A stretch of DNA of 64,000 nt, taken from the NCBI GenBank assembly GCA_030063045.1, contig JAQSEB010000046.1, forward strand, positions 930,001-994,000, in the 5' to 3' direction. The notes under the pieces are model-generated. The model had not been told where the DNA came from. It searched no databases and was given only the letters and a program-made list of their open reading frames with translations. Below, one piece after another: positions 25,958-36,297 of the stretch; the first letter of the stretch is position 1, and each line of letters starts with the position of its first letter. A program made the position numbers and the translations under genes. The stretch comes from Pratylenchus scribneri (lineage: Eukaryota > Nematoda > Chromadorea > Rhabditida > Pratylenchidae).

Positions 25958-28900
25958 ATGAGGGCCACTGGAATTTCGGGCGGCGGTGCCAACACATTTT
26001 TGGATGAAAAACAACAACAACATCCGAATTTGATTGTGTACAGAAAAATGGAAAAATTAATCAAGTAATTGGAGGGAGAGAGAGGGCAATACAAAGTATT
26101 TTTCCCTTCAGCCAAATGTTGAGTGCCGAAGAAGGTGTCCCAATTAAAACGGTGAAAAGTTTCCTCTCAAAGTCAGTTTATTTAATTCCATTTCCCTCCA
26201 AAATGAATTCATTTTCAAAAAAGAATTCCCTCCGTATTCACTGGACAAGATTTGGTGAATTGGCTTTTGCAGGTTGTGGCCATTGTCTCATTTTATTCCT
26301 CCTCCCAATTTTGAATTAGAATGTGGACATTGTTGATTTGGGCGATGCCCTCCATTTGGCCCATTTGTTGGCATCGAATGGATATGTTTTCCAAATTGAT
26401 GACCACATTTTGACCGTAAAAAATGATGGGACTTATTATCGTTTCCAGACACCATATTTTTGGCCTTCAAATTGTTGGGAACCCGAAAATACGGAATATG
26501 GTTAGGGAAATGGACAAAATGAGGGTAAAAATTGAAATTCAGCGGTTTATTTGTGCAAAAGAACAATGCAAAACAAAGCACATTTGGAATTGGAGGATTT
26601 TGAGGCAGAAAATTTGGCAAAATTACAAAAAATGTTCAGCCGAAAATGGGAATTCGTTTTTATGCAAGCCGAGGCCCAATATAAGTAAGAATGAAATGAT
26701 CAATAATGATAATTAAATACTAAAAAGGGTTGACAAAAAGAGGGACCGAATGGAACGGCAAATTTTGGATAGCCAGGAAAGGGCATTTTGGGATTTGCAT
26801 CGGCCGGTGCCCGGTTGTGTGAACACAACAGAGGTTGTGGATAATTTTGATTGGTTCAATTGAATTCAAAAAATGAAGGTGGATTTCCGAAAATTGAGTC
26901 GTTCTGGCCGTCCAAAATACAGTGCCTCAACCGCCCTTTTGGCCCATGCCGAGGGAAATGGCCATTCGGAGGCAATTGGCCAATGGAATTGCCAAACCAA
27001 CAATAATAATAATAATGGGGCCAGTGGATCTTCTTCCTCTTCCACATTGAATACACCCGGAACCAATTATTCAATCAGGTCAAAATTAAAATGAGAATGC
27101 GCATCATCCATTCTCCTATTTAGACCCGGCCGAAGGCGGCACACTCAATTGAAGGATTCATTGAAAATGGAGGCAAAAAGAGGGGGAAATGAATTATTAT
27201 TAAAATGCAATTCAATTCCAGATTGCAGAATTGCAGGGAAGATTGGCAAAAAATGTACTAAAAACATCCAAAGTCATTGAGAATTACCTCCAATACCATG
27301 AACATAGGTGGGAGGGGGGAATAGGGAATATATTTTGAATTTATTCCAATTATTTTAATATTTAGAATGCTTTTTGATGCATTTTTGGTCCAATTGGGCT
27401 CGGCGACTGATCCTTTCCAGGGACAACCGAATCCATGGATTTCAGATACAGTAGACTTTTGGCAACACGACAAAATGTATTTTTGTAAATTGAACAAAGG
27501 AATTCAATCCCATTTTTCAGCACTGGGGATATTTCCACGAGGAGGCTGAAACTTTGGGAGGAATCATTTGAGGAATTATTATTGGACCCAATTGGGAGGG
27601 ATACACTGCAGAAATTTTTGGACAAAGAATATTCGGGCGAGAATTTGCGCTTTTGGATGGAGGTAATTGCCAAAAATGGATCACATTTTGATGTCAATTT
27701 ATAATTTATTTAAAGGTACAAAGATTACGAAAATGCAGTTGCCGAATGGTTCCCGTCCTTGTGACCGAAATTTATAATGAATTCATCGACGCGAATGCCC
27801 AATCGCCGGTGAATATTGACTGCAAAGTTATGGATATCACCGAGGAAAACCTCAAAAACAATCCAAATCGATGGTCATTCGATGAAGCCGCCGACCATAT
27901 TTATTGCCTAATGAAAAATGACAGTTATCAACGATTTTTGCGATCCGAATTATATCGTGATTTGGTGAACATTTCCAAAAAGAAGGTATGAACCCTTGGG
28001 GAATGTTTTGCACAGCACAATTTTAAATTCATTCCCCCATTATGGAATTTTTGGCTTGGGTTTTGCTTTGGCTGGGTATTAAATTAAAATTGCTTATTAG
28101 CTTAATTTTGGTTTTTCTTTCCACCAAAAATATATTCATTCCTCTTTCCATTCAATTCATCCATTCTTTTGGCTCCATTCTAGAGTTCCTTGTCGGCATT
28201 GATTTCGCGCAAAACTTCCCGTAAAGTGCCAACCTCCACCCGAATCATTCTTCCATCTCGGCCCAATCTTTCGTATGCCTCCACTTCATCCTCCGGCCAA
28301 CCTTATCCATTTTCTTCATTGAATTCGGCCAACAATGAACTTCGCGGAAGTGGAGCCACACAATCCGGCGGTGGCTCTAGGTCCGGATCATTCATCGGTG
28401 TGGAACAAAGGGAGAAGAAAGGAATGGTTGGTGGCCAACAGCAGCCAAATTCATTCGATTCATCAACACTTATTTCTGCCGGAACTTTGAGAAGGGATTC
28501 CAATTGTTCTTCGCCCGGCACCAATCCCCCATTGAGCATTGTTGGGGCAATTGTTGGTGGCACACGGAGTTCATCACCTTCTTCATCCGCCCAACGCACA
28601 AAAGGAAGCGTAAAAGGCAGTGAAAAATGAATGCGAATGAATGAATTCAGCCTCGGGCAAAATCAAATGGAAAGTGAGGTGCGTTCTTTGCTTCTGAATT
28701 TATTGTTTTTGTTGCCATTTTACCAAGCTTTGCCCTCCCTTTTCGCTCCTTTCCCTATTAAAAACCCTCATATTATCATATTAATTCTTTCTTTTTAGGC
28801 ACCGGCACTTCGTTTCGCTGCCCGTGAAATTGGTCGTCATTTGGCCACTGCCGGCGCATCGTTGGGCATTTCGAAGCAACAACGAGAAATGGTGGCCTCA

Positions 28901-29101
28901 AATTCGCATCAACATTTGGAACAACAATCCTCCCCTCACGGCACATTTCACTTCTCAACAATGATGGGGACTAGTGGGGGACAACAACAACAAAGAATGG
29001 GAAAGAAAAGTTCATCGCCAAGTATTGGACTTCCTGTTGAAATAACATTGTCCCACAATACACAAACCGGCAGTCCCCTTTTGAGTACACATTCCGGATG
29101 A
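25958..29101 (+). CDS. R7-family RGS protein (DEP-GGL-RGS)
   Basis: GTPase-activating protein for G-alpha that pairs with a G-beta5 subunit through its GGL domain. Fourteen exons: 25958-26064, 26112-26171, 26224-26272, 26320-26500, 26543-26684, 26728-26833, 26879-27078, 27124-27172, 27222-27307, 27366-27476, 27521-27662, 27716-27985, 28184-28609 and 28799-29101, giving 743 residues. The DEP domain covers [19 protein letters not shown] to [15 protein letters not shown]. The R7-homology and GGL region ends [15 protein letters not shown]. The RGS box includes [17 protein letters not shown] and [15 protein letters not shown] segments. A 240-residue Ser/Gly/Gln-rich tail follows, longer than I expect for EGL-10 or EAT-16; I cannot say which is the orthologue. 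The intron after exon 8 uses a GC donor. Confidence 0.92.
27173..27221 (+). other. GC-AG intron in the RGS gene
   Basis: 49 nt, donor GAG|GCAAAA, acceptor ATTCCAG. No GT occurs between the exon and the acceptor. Joining 27172 to 27222 links KDSLKME to [11 protein letters not shown] in frame, as expected for the GGL helix. Confidence 0.8.
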
Positions 29102-29181
29102 ACAAAAGAATAATTTATGAATTATAATTGTGACGAGAATTTTATTCAATCAAATAAATAAATAAAATAAAAAAATAAATA

Positions 29182-30571
29182 TTAGCAATTTTCTGCCTCA
29201 TATTTTGAAACAATTCCAAAAAGAATATCATCTTTCATTCTATTCCTCATTTTTTGCCATTTTCTATAACAAATTGGCAAAGTCCCATGTTTAAAGTATT
29301 TTGCTATACATCTTTCGTGGCAAATTAAATTGAGTCGTTCATATAATTGCAAATATGGCATTGCAATTTCCTGTCAAATTTTGGACAATTTTATTCAATT
29401 CATTTTGCCCTTTTCATACCAATATATTTTTCCTATTAATTGCCCGAATAATTTGAGATGCTTCCGAATTTGGCGAAATATTTTTGAAAGATTGAAAAAC
29501 CTAAAAAATAAATTTATTAAATTCTTTTTGAATTTCTCACTTTTTGTTGACATTTCCAATGCAAATTCGAATCCATGTGCGTTAATTTGTGGAATATTTT
29601 GAATGTTTCAGAATGCAAATTGCAAAGAATAAAATGCTAAAAATATGGGAATTATTTGAATAAATTGATTTCTTACTTTAATTTCTGTATTGGCTGCGTG
29701 TTCATAATGATGCCGTGGCCCATAAAGAATAATCGTCCCGAAGCATTTATTTGATTTCTGCTGGCAAATCTAAATTATATTAATATAATAAAAATAATAT
29801 TATTTTTACTACCTGGCAATATCCAAAATTGATTGCTTCCTCTTTCGATTGGAACATTTTAAATCCCAAAAATGAATGATTAAATGTCGCATTGAGAAGA
29901 TCTTGTCGAAAATTGAATGATATGGCAAAATTATTCAAAATAATTCGATTTTGTTGTTTCATTTGCTTATAAGCCAGATAATAAGGATGATTTGCTAAAA
30001 ATATTGTTTAAATAAATAAATTGATATTTTACAAACGATTATAAATTGCATAGCGATGTTCAATTTTTGGATCAAAAATTTTGATGAAATGGAAATTGAT
30101 ATATTTTGTCAAAAGTTCATATAATTGTCGTGGTTTCCAAATCAGAATCAACTAAACAAAATTTAAATAAAGGACTAATAAAACGAACTTGCTCTCTTGC
30201 GATCATTTTTATATGGGTACATTTTGCACAATTTTTGCTGGTTTTGCTGAATCGATGGAATGGATCACAACTTTTTACTTTGCATTTTTCAAACAAAAAT
30301 GATTTCTTCTTCCATTCAGCCAATCGACCGAATGATGTCTTTTAAATCAAAATTATATTTTTTTAAATTAGAATATACAAACCATTAAACTTTTTTCCAG
30401 AACTCTACTGAATTCGATGACCTCCTTCTCTGAATCTTCATTAGAAAAAATATTCTTGATACTAACTTCTTCATTTTTTGTTGTTATTGAGACGCTTGCC
30501 AAATCCATCAATTCATCCTCGTCTTCTTCAAATTCATCAGGAAATATTGCACTTTTGATTATCGAAGTCAT
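29182..30571 (-). CDS. Unrecognised 364-residue protein, Cys/His-rich
   Basis: I do not recognise this family. Eight exons close in one frame: 30571-30383, 30338-30189, 30151-30037, 29994-29813, 29769-29677, 29636-29541, 29500-29420 and 29370-29182. The N terminus is acidic. The middle has a Lys-rich stretch with cysteine pairs (CKVKSC, NCAKC) and a LILIWKPRQLYELL helix. A later region carries GYCQICQQK, GPRHHYEHAAN and CNLHSETFKIFHKL, so a metal-binding fold is possible. The last 60 residues are basic and helical. There is no signal peptide or membrane segment. It is convergent with the RGS gene, with stop codons about 80 bp apart, and divergent from ERCC8, with a MITE copy in the shared promoter. 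A 3' splice acceptor lies about 17 nt before the ATG. Confidence 0.7.
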
Positions 30572-30998
30572 TAAATAATAATTAAATCTAAAATTGTAAT
30601 AAAAAATGTATTTTATTAATACTTTTCAATCAAACCATGTTTTTATTTAACGTTTATAAATTTATCTTTTGAACTTGTTTTAACTTTTAAGGGTTTTCCA
30701 ACATGCTAAATCCGAAAATATCATTGGTTTTGGTTTAATCCCATCCCGGTCCCGGTAAATGCAATAAAAAAATAACGGAAAAGGAAAACCGGTTTGGATA
30801 AAATGTCCTAAAAAAAATAAAATATCTTTTTTTGGTTTTTCGTTTTTTCCGTTTCACTCACTTTTCGCGTCGCGTCGCATTTCGCTCGGTTGATTTTGGT
30901 TGTGAAATTGTGAATAAAACGCGCAAGAGCAATCCAATCACGAAAAAAATTAATATCTCAATACACACATCCAGCAATTTTATGCAATTGGTGATGAA
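30572..30998. promoter_or_regulatory. Divergent promoter with MITE insertion
   Basis: About 430 bp separate the starts of the unrecognised minus-strand gene and ERCC8. About 150 bp of this is a partial copy of the MITE seen complete at 62040. The remainder has TTTTTCG/CGTCGCGTCGC words at 30860-30885, the only CG-dense patch nearby. Confidence 0.4.
30691..30840. mobile_element. Partial copy of a Tourist-like MITE
   Basis: Starts right after a TAA with GGGTTTTCCAACATG. It continues with CATTGGTTTTGGTTTAATCC and, about 100 bp in, AAACCGGTTTGGATAAAATG. The same blocks occur in the same order in the inverse complement of 62040-62313. I could not find its second terminus, so it is truncated or diverged on that side. 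Confidence 0.7.
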
Positions 30999-32574
30999 AT
31001 GAAATTATACAAATATTTCCGCAACAGAGAAATGTATTTATATTTTCATTTTACATAAATAAATCTGATTTTTAGAGATCCAATTTGTTCGAATTCATTC
31101 AAATTACAGCTTATTGATGAGAGGGTAAATTCATTAGAAGCAAGTTGGAGGCATGCAATTCCACTCAATGGAAGGACAAATGCAGGAACATCCGCAATGG
31201 CATTTGATAATGCAGAGAATAGATTGTAATTAATTTAATTATTCAATATTTATTTTCATATCAATTTTAAGCTTGCTATGTGGAAACTCAAAAGGCGATG
31301 TTACAATAGTTGATTTCCATTCAAGCACAAATTATAATTCATCAATGGAAACATATCCACAAAATCATCGAGTAATACCCACCAGATCTTCACACCAATT
31401 TATGGTGAATGGATGTGAATGGTATCCAGTTGATAGTTCAATTTTTCTAACAAGTGGAATGGATAAAACATTGAAAGTAAGATTACCAATTAATTAGGTA
31501 ATTGAGTAAAAGAGCATTGAATAATTTAGATTTGGGACGCAACACAATTAATTCCAATTGAAGAATTTAAATTTGTGCAACCAATTTCCAATTTTAATTG
31601 GATGGTTTCCAACGTAAATTCATCATCTTTGATTGCTTTGGCCATTTCTTCTTCAAATGTTTTGATGCTTGATCCAAGGTTATCCAAAATATTTCAAATT
31701 TATTTTAATGGATTAGAACAGGAAATTCGGCTCATCAAATTCGAGCACAAAATCAAAGAATTTGGAGTGTTCGGTGGATTCCATCAGTTAATTACATTTT
31801 GGCAACGGGAAGTGACCAAGGATTTATCACACTTTGGGACATTAGGTAAATTTTTTTTGCCAAATTTATTAAATAATAAAAATTATATTAAGAAGTGGAA
31901 AAAGTGAATTGAAGAAAATTAGAAGTCCCGGTGGAATTGAAGCATTGAATTGCACAAATAACAGAAAAAGAATACATTCAAATACAAATTTGGCGCATAC
32001 TAATCGAATAAATTGTTTACAGTCATCAAATGATGGTCGATTTTTGATTTCATTGACCCATGATAGGAATATTTCATTATGGGAGGCAAAAACACTCAAA
32101 CTATTGTGCTGGATGAAGGTTGGTTAATTTATTTACATTCATTTATTATTTTAAATATTTCATTTTTAGATTCAAGAAGAAAATTCAATCTCAACAATTC
32201 CAACAAAATTTGAAATTTGTGATGAAGGACGCTCACTTTGGGCATTCGTCCCATTGGGAAATAAAGTTGCAATTGTGAATTTCAAATATCCATTTATGAA
32301 CGATGGAAAACAAATAATGAATTGTGGGAATAATATTCGACAACTTCACGGACATTTCCAAAATGTAATTTCGTGTGCTTATCGAAAAAATCATCAACAA
32401 GTAAATTAATTTTAATTAAATTAATTAATTTAAATAAAATTAAAGTTGATTAGTTCATCCACGGATCGATTCAATTTAATTTGGGCACCAAAAATGGATG
32501 AATTACAATTTGATACGGCCGCACAAAACATTCAACAATTGCATGAGGATGCATTCAGCGATGATGAGAATTGA
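30999..32574 (+). CDS. csa-1: DNA excision repair protein ERCC8 / CSA (WD40)
   Basis: Substrate receptor of the CUL4-DDB1 ubiquitin ligase in transcription-coupled repair. Eight exons: 30999-31033, 31076-31225, 31272-31476, 31530-31678, 31717-31845, 31893-32118, 32170-32400 and 32446-32574, giving 417 residues (human 396). WD blades are visible: GNSKGDVTIVDFHSS, VNGCEWYPVDSSIFLTSGMDKTLKIWDA, RIWSVRWIPSVNYILATGS followed by LWDIR, NDGRFLISLTHDRNISLWEA and a final LISSSTDRFNLIWAP. The EWYPxDSxxFxTSxxDKTLKxWD pattern and the short acidic C terminus match CSA. Exon 5 starts after GGATTAG at 31716; a second AG nearby gives the wrong frame. Confidence 0.85.
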
Positions 32575-32781
32575 GGTATATTTGGTGTAGTGGGTTAAGC
32601 AATTAAAATTGATGAAAAGTTCAAAACAAAAGCGCAATGATGAATTTTTATAAAGGGACGTAATGTTGAATAAATATGAGAAAAAACAATAACAAAATAT
32701 GCTGAGCGCAAAATTAAGAAAAAAATTTAATAAAATTTTTAAGTTAAAATTAATAAAATAATTCATTTTTATTACAGATCG

Positions 32782-32895
32782 ATGATGGCTGAATCTGAAT
32801 TTATCGATTTAATCGAATTGCCTTATTTTTGCATTTATTTTGGAGATCTCAAACGCCATAAAGAAGAGCAAATAAAAGAAATTACGGTTCAATAA
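32782..32895 (+). CDS. 37-residue ORF behind a splice acceptor
   Basis: A short frame that opens MMAESEFIDLIELPYF and ends EQIKEITVQ. It starts four bases after a good 3' splice acceptor (TTTTTATTACAG, ending 32777), 200 bp downstream of the ERCC8 stop and 170 bp before FIS1. This is where an SL-trans-spliced operon gene, or an alternative last exon of ERCC8, could sit. There is no recognised family, and chance is a real possibility. Confidence 0.3.
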   Translation: MMAESEFIDLIELPYFCIYFGDLKRHKEEQIKEITVQ

Positions 32896-33062
32896 ATTAT
32901 ATTTGAGATGAAAATTTTTGATAAAATATTTTTTATTGGATTATTATTATTAAATATAATTCATTTATTTTATTGAAAAATACAAATATTTATTGTTTTT
33001 ATACCTTCATTTAATCAATTAATTTACAATTTAGTATTTAATTAAAGAATATTTGATTAAAA

Positions 33063-33763
33063 ATGGATATTGCGACAGTTGTAAGTTTGCGGATTAATTT
33101 TATTAAAATTATTTTGATTAATTTTAAAAAGGTTGATGAATTCATTGATCCGGCCGATTTGGAAAGATTCCGAAAACAATACGAAGATCAATCCCGTCGA
33201 GGAGCCCCAAATGCCACCGTTTCCTTCAATTATGCGCATTCATTGATCAAATCTACAAAGGAGGATGTCCGAACGGGAATCTATGTGTTGGAAGGTTATT
33301 TAAAAAATAAATCGAAATTACAAATTTAAAATATCTTTAAGGTCTTCTAAAACGATTCGATTCGGAAATGCCAAAACGAGACTATGTCTATTATTTGGCC
33401 ATTGCTCACACTCGAATCAAGGTATAATTTAAATGAATTAACAAATTATTAATTAATATCTTTAATAATTAATAATTTTAATAAATTATTTTAATTTTAT
33501 TCTCTCAATTTATTCCATTTTCAATTTAAAGGAATATGACCGTGCACTTGAATATATCAATTTGCTTTTGGATGCCGAAGGGGACAACCATCAGGCAATG
33601 GATTTGAAGGAATTAATCGAAGCTCGAATGAAGCGAGGTAATAAATATTTATTAATTATTATCGTTTTTAGATGGATTATTTGGAATGGCGGTGACTTTG
33701 GGATTCGGCGGTGTTGCTTTGTTGGGATTAGCTACTGCCGCATTGATGGCCAAGAAGAAATGA
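33063..33763 (+). CDS. fis-1: Mitochondrial fission 1 protein (FIS1)
   Basis: Tail-anchored outer mitochondrial membrane adaptor of fission. Five exons: 33063-33080, 33132-33294, 33342-33421, 33532-33637 and 33672-33763, giving 152 residues, the same length as human FIS1. The TPR-like core includes FNYAHSLIKSTKEDVRTGIYVLEG, YVYYLAIAHTRIKEYDRAL and the last helix before a single transmembrane segment (VTLGFGGVALLGLATAALMA) ending in AKKK. A 3' splice acceptor at 33034 lies upstream of the ATG. The first exon encodes only six residues. Confidence 0.95.
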
Positions 33764-34198
33764 ATTCGAATATTTTTGTGATGTCATTCCAAAGAAACAA
33801 ACAAATTTATTAATTAATTTTGATTTATTGATTGATGGTAAAATACTGATGAGAAACGGTTGATGTAATTTAACACTTTTCTTTTGCGCATAAATCTATT
33901 ATAATATTTAATTGATTTATAATCCTCAAAATTCTCAATGTATCTTAAAAGCCTTTGGGTAAACAAATTGTAAATATAATGGAAAGAAGAAGAAAATGTT
34001 AACAAATTTGAATGAAAGCCCAACAATCGTTGAAATGTTCTTCACTCTCGAAATTGAAAGGCCATTTTGCAATCCATTCCCACTCAAATTCGCAAACATT
34101 CTTTCTTTATATTGGCCATCCATTGCTCCCAAAAAAAGATTTCCATTCATCCTATCCACCCACATATTCCAAATAATACCAATTTAATATATCCAAAA

Positions 34199-36297
34199 AT
34201 GGGCCTCATTGGGTGGACTCGTGCCCGGAAAAATTTGGTGAATGGCAATGGAAATAGCATAGTCCCAACAATAATGGTCACCGATGCCGACAGAATACCG
34301 AAGAATATTCCGGCATTATGTGGGGGAGAAGTAGAAGAAAACAATGATGTGAGTGATGCTTCTTCATCCGAAACAATTCGGTAATTAATGAATTAATTTA
34401 AATGTAAATAAATTAATTAAACAAAGGTCCTCCCTTTTGCCCCTTTATTCACTCTTCGTTGATCACCGATAAGATTAATTTCCCTTCCGACCCACAAAAT
34501 CAATTCTAATTCAATTCCTCCATTTTGCCTTTACCCCAACAGAATCAATAAATTCTAGGCCATTTTCCCAACATTTTTATTTCAAATTTGTCTTGAAAAA
34601 ATGGGAATTTATTTCGAATTTCTTAACAACTTTGACGGACAAAAATGAAAAGCAAACATTGTCCATTGACTTTTTCCCAAAGGAAGGGGAAGGAAATGAC
34701 ATTGATTTGTTTGTTCGGATTATTCACCCTCCGGCCCATTCAATAGTTCCATTTTCAATCATTTTTGCCTGCTAGGCCTTTTCTCCCAATACCATAATTT
34801 ATTTCCTCTCATTTTGAACATTTAAGTATTTGCATAATTCATTCCACACATTTCCCCTCAATTCCCGTATTTACCATCAAAACAATCTAAATTTAATCTT
34901 TTTATCACTTTCACTTTCCATCCATTTCCCTTTCCCATTTAAAGTATCAGCCAAAGTCCGGCCCAACAACCATCTCCTCCAATTCCCATGGAACAACAAC
35001 AACAAAATCATATGGAAAGCATTAATCAGCATTCCCAAATTATTTATGATTTGGAAGCACAAAATGTGATTCCCAATCCTCCTTCACCCTCAAATGAGGT
35101 CACAGAAGGGCAAAAAAGTGTCAGAATGTCCAAAAAACGTCTTCCTGTCACCGAAATTGCCATCAATTTTGCGTGTATTTTGATTGCCGGTTGGAATTGG
35201 CGCACAATCCTCTTTGATTGAATATTCCCCTTGTTAGGATTGGCCATTGAAGCGTTTCTTCGCCTCGTTGGCCCATATCGTCGTGGATTCTTTTGCGACG
35301 ATGATTCAATTCGTTTGCCATATAAAACCGGCACTGTTCCTGTTTGGCTTCTTCTTTTCTATTGTTTGGCGGTGACCGGAATTGCGGTGGGAGAGAAAAC
35401 AAAAAATGCAAATTTGTTTGTCAATTTTTAGTTCATTTTGGGTGAATATTTGCGTTTGACCAACTCAAAAACGGCCAATGAACGAATCAGTGAATATGAG
35501 GAGGGCGAATCATTGCGTGTTCGTTTGCTAATCCGTTGGGTCTTTTTCCATGGTCAATCCTCTATCAAATCCTCCTATCCATTTTTCCCTTTTATTAGGC
35601 TATTTCCTCATTGCTTTTGTGGCCACCCTCATTTTCACTTCAATGGCCAAATTCCCTGTTGGCCGTCTTCGGCCTCATTTCATCGATATTTGCCGTCCTT
35701 CAATTCAGAATCAAAGCGAGGCGGAGTTTTGTTCACTTTTGGCCAATCAACATCGATATATTGAGCAATACCAATGCACAAGCGGTGTTCGTCCTTCCCT
35801 CATTTCCGAGGCTCGCCTCAGCTTTTTCAGCGGCCATTCCAGTTTGGCAATGTGCGCGGCCATTTTCACTTCGGTCCATCATTTCATTTCCACCTCCCAA
35901 AAGTATTCATAATTCACAGATTTATTTGCATTCTCGACTAATTTGTCGCCACATTGTTTTTGTGCCAATTCTCCAATTGTTGGTCCTTTCCAGTGCAATG
36001 TTCATCGCCTATTCCCGTATCCAAGACCATATGCATCATTGGTCCGATGTGCTCATTGGAATGACCACTGGTTCCAGTGTTTCCACTTTTGTGGTCCATT
36101 TCCCCACCTTTTTCCATTCAAACTAATCTTTTACTTCATTTTAGGCATTGAATATTGTTGGATTCAAATTGAATTCCCGTCGATTGGCCAATCAATTCAT
36201 CCAATTGCCAGTCGACGATGAAAATGATAAAAATGGCAAATCATTGGCAACAAATAGTAATACAACCGGAACAACAAATTTGGATACGAATATTTGA
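34199..36297 (+). CDS. Phospholipid phosphatase (PAP2/LPP family)
   Basis: Integral membrane enzyme that dephosphorylates phosphatidate, lysophosphatidate and related lipids. Seven exons: 34199-34380, 34945-35189, 35238-35386, 35432-35552, 35599-35873, 35920-36093 and 36145-36297, giving 432 residues. The three catalytic blocks are visible: KFPVGRLRPH (C1), FFSGHSS (C2) and SRIQDHMHHWSDV (C3). Six hydrophobic segments surround them, and the sequence between C1 and C2 carries three cysteines. The N terminus is extended by about 125 polar residues with a PPSPSN motif, longer than in mammalian LPP1-3. The exon 6 end is uncertain by 15 nt (36078 or 36093). Confidence 0.92.
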
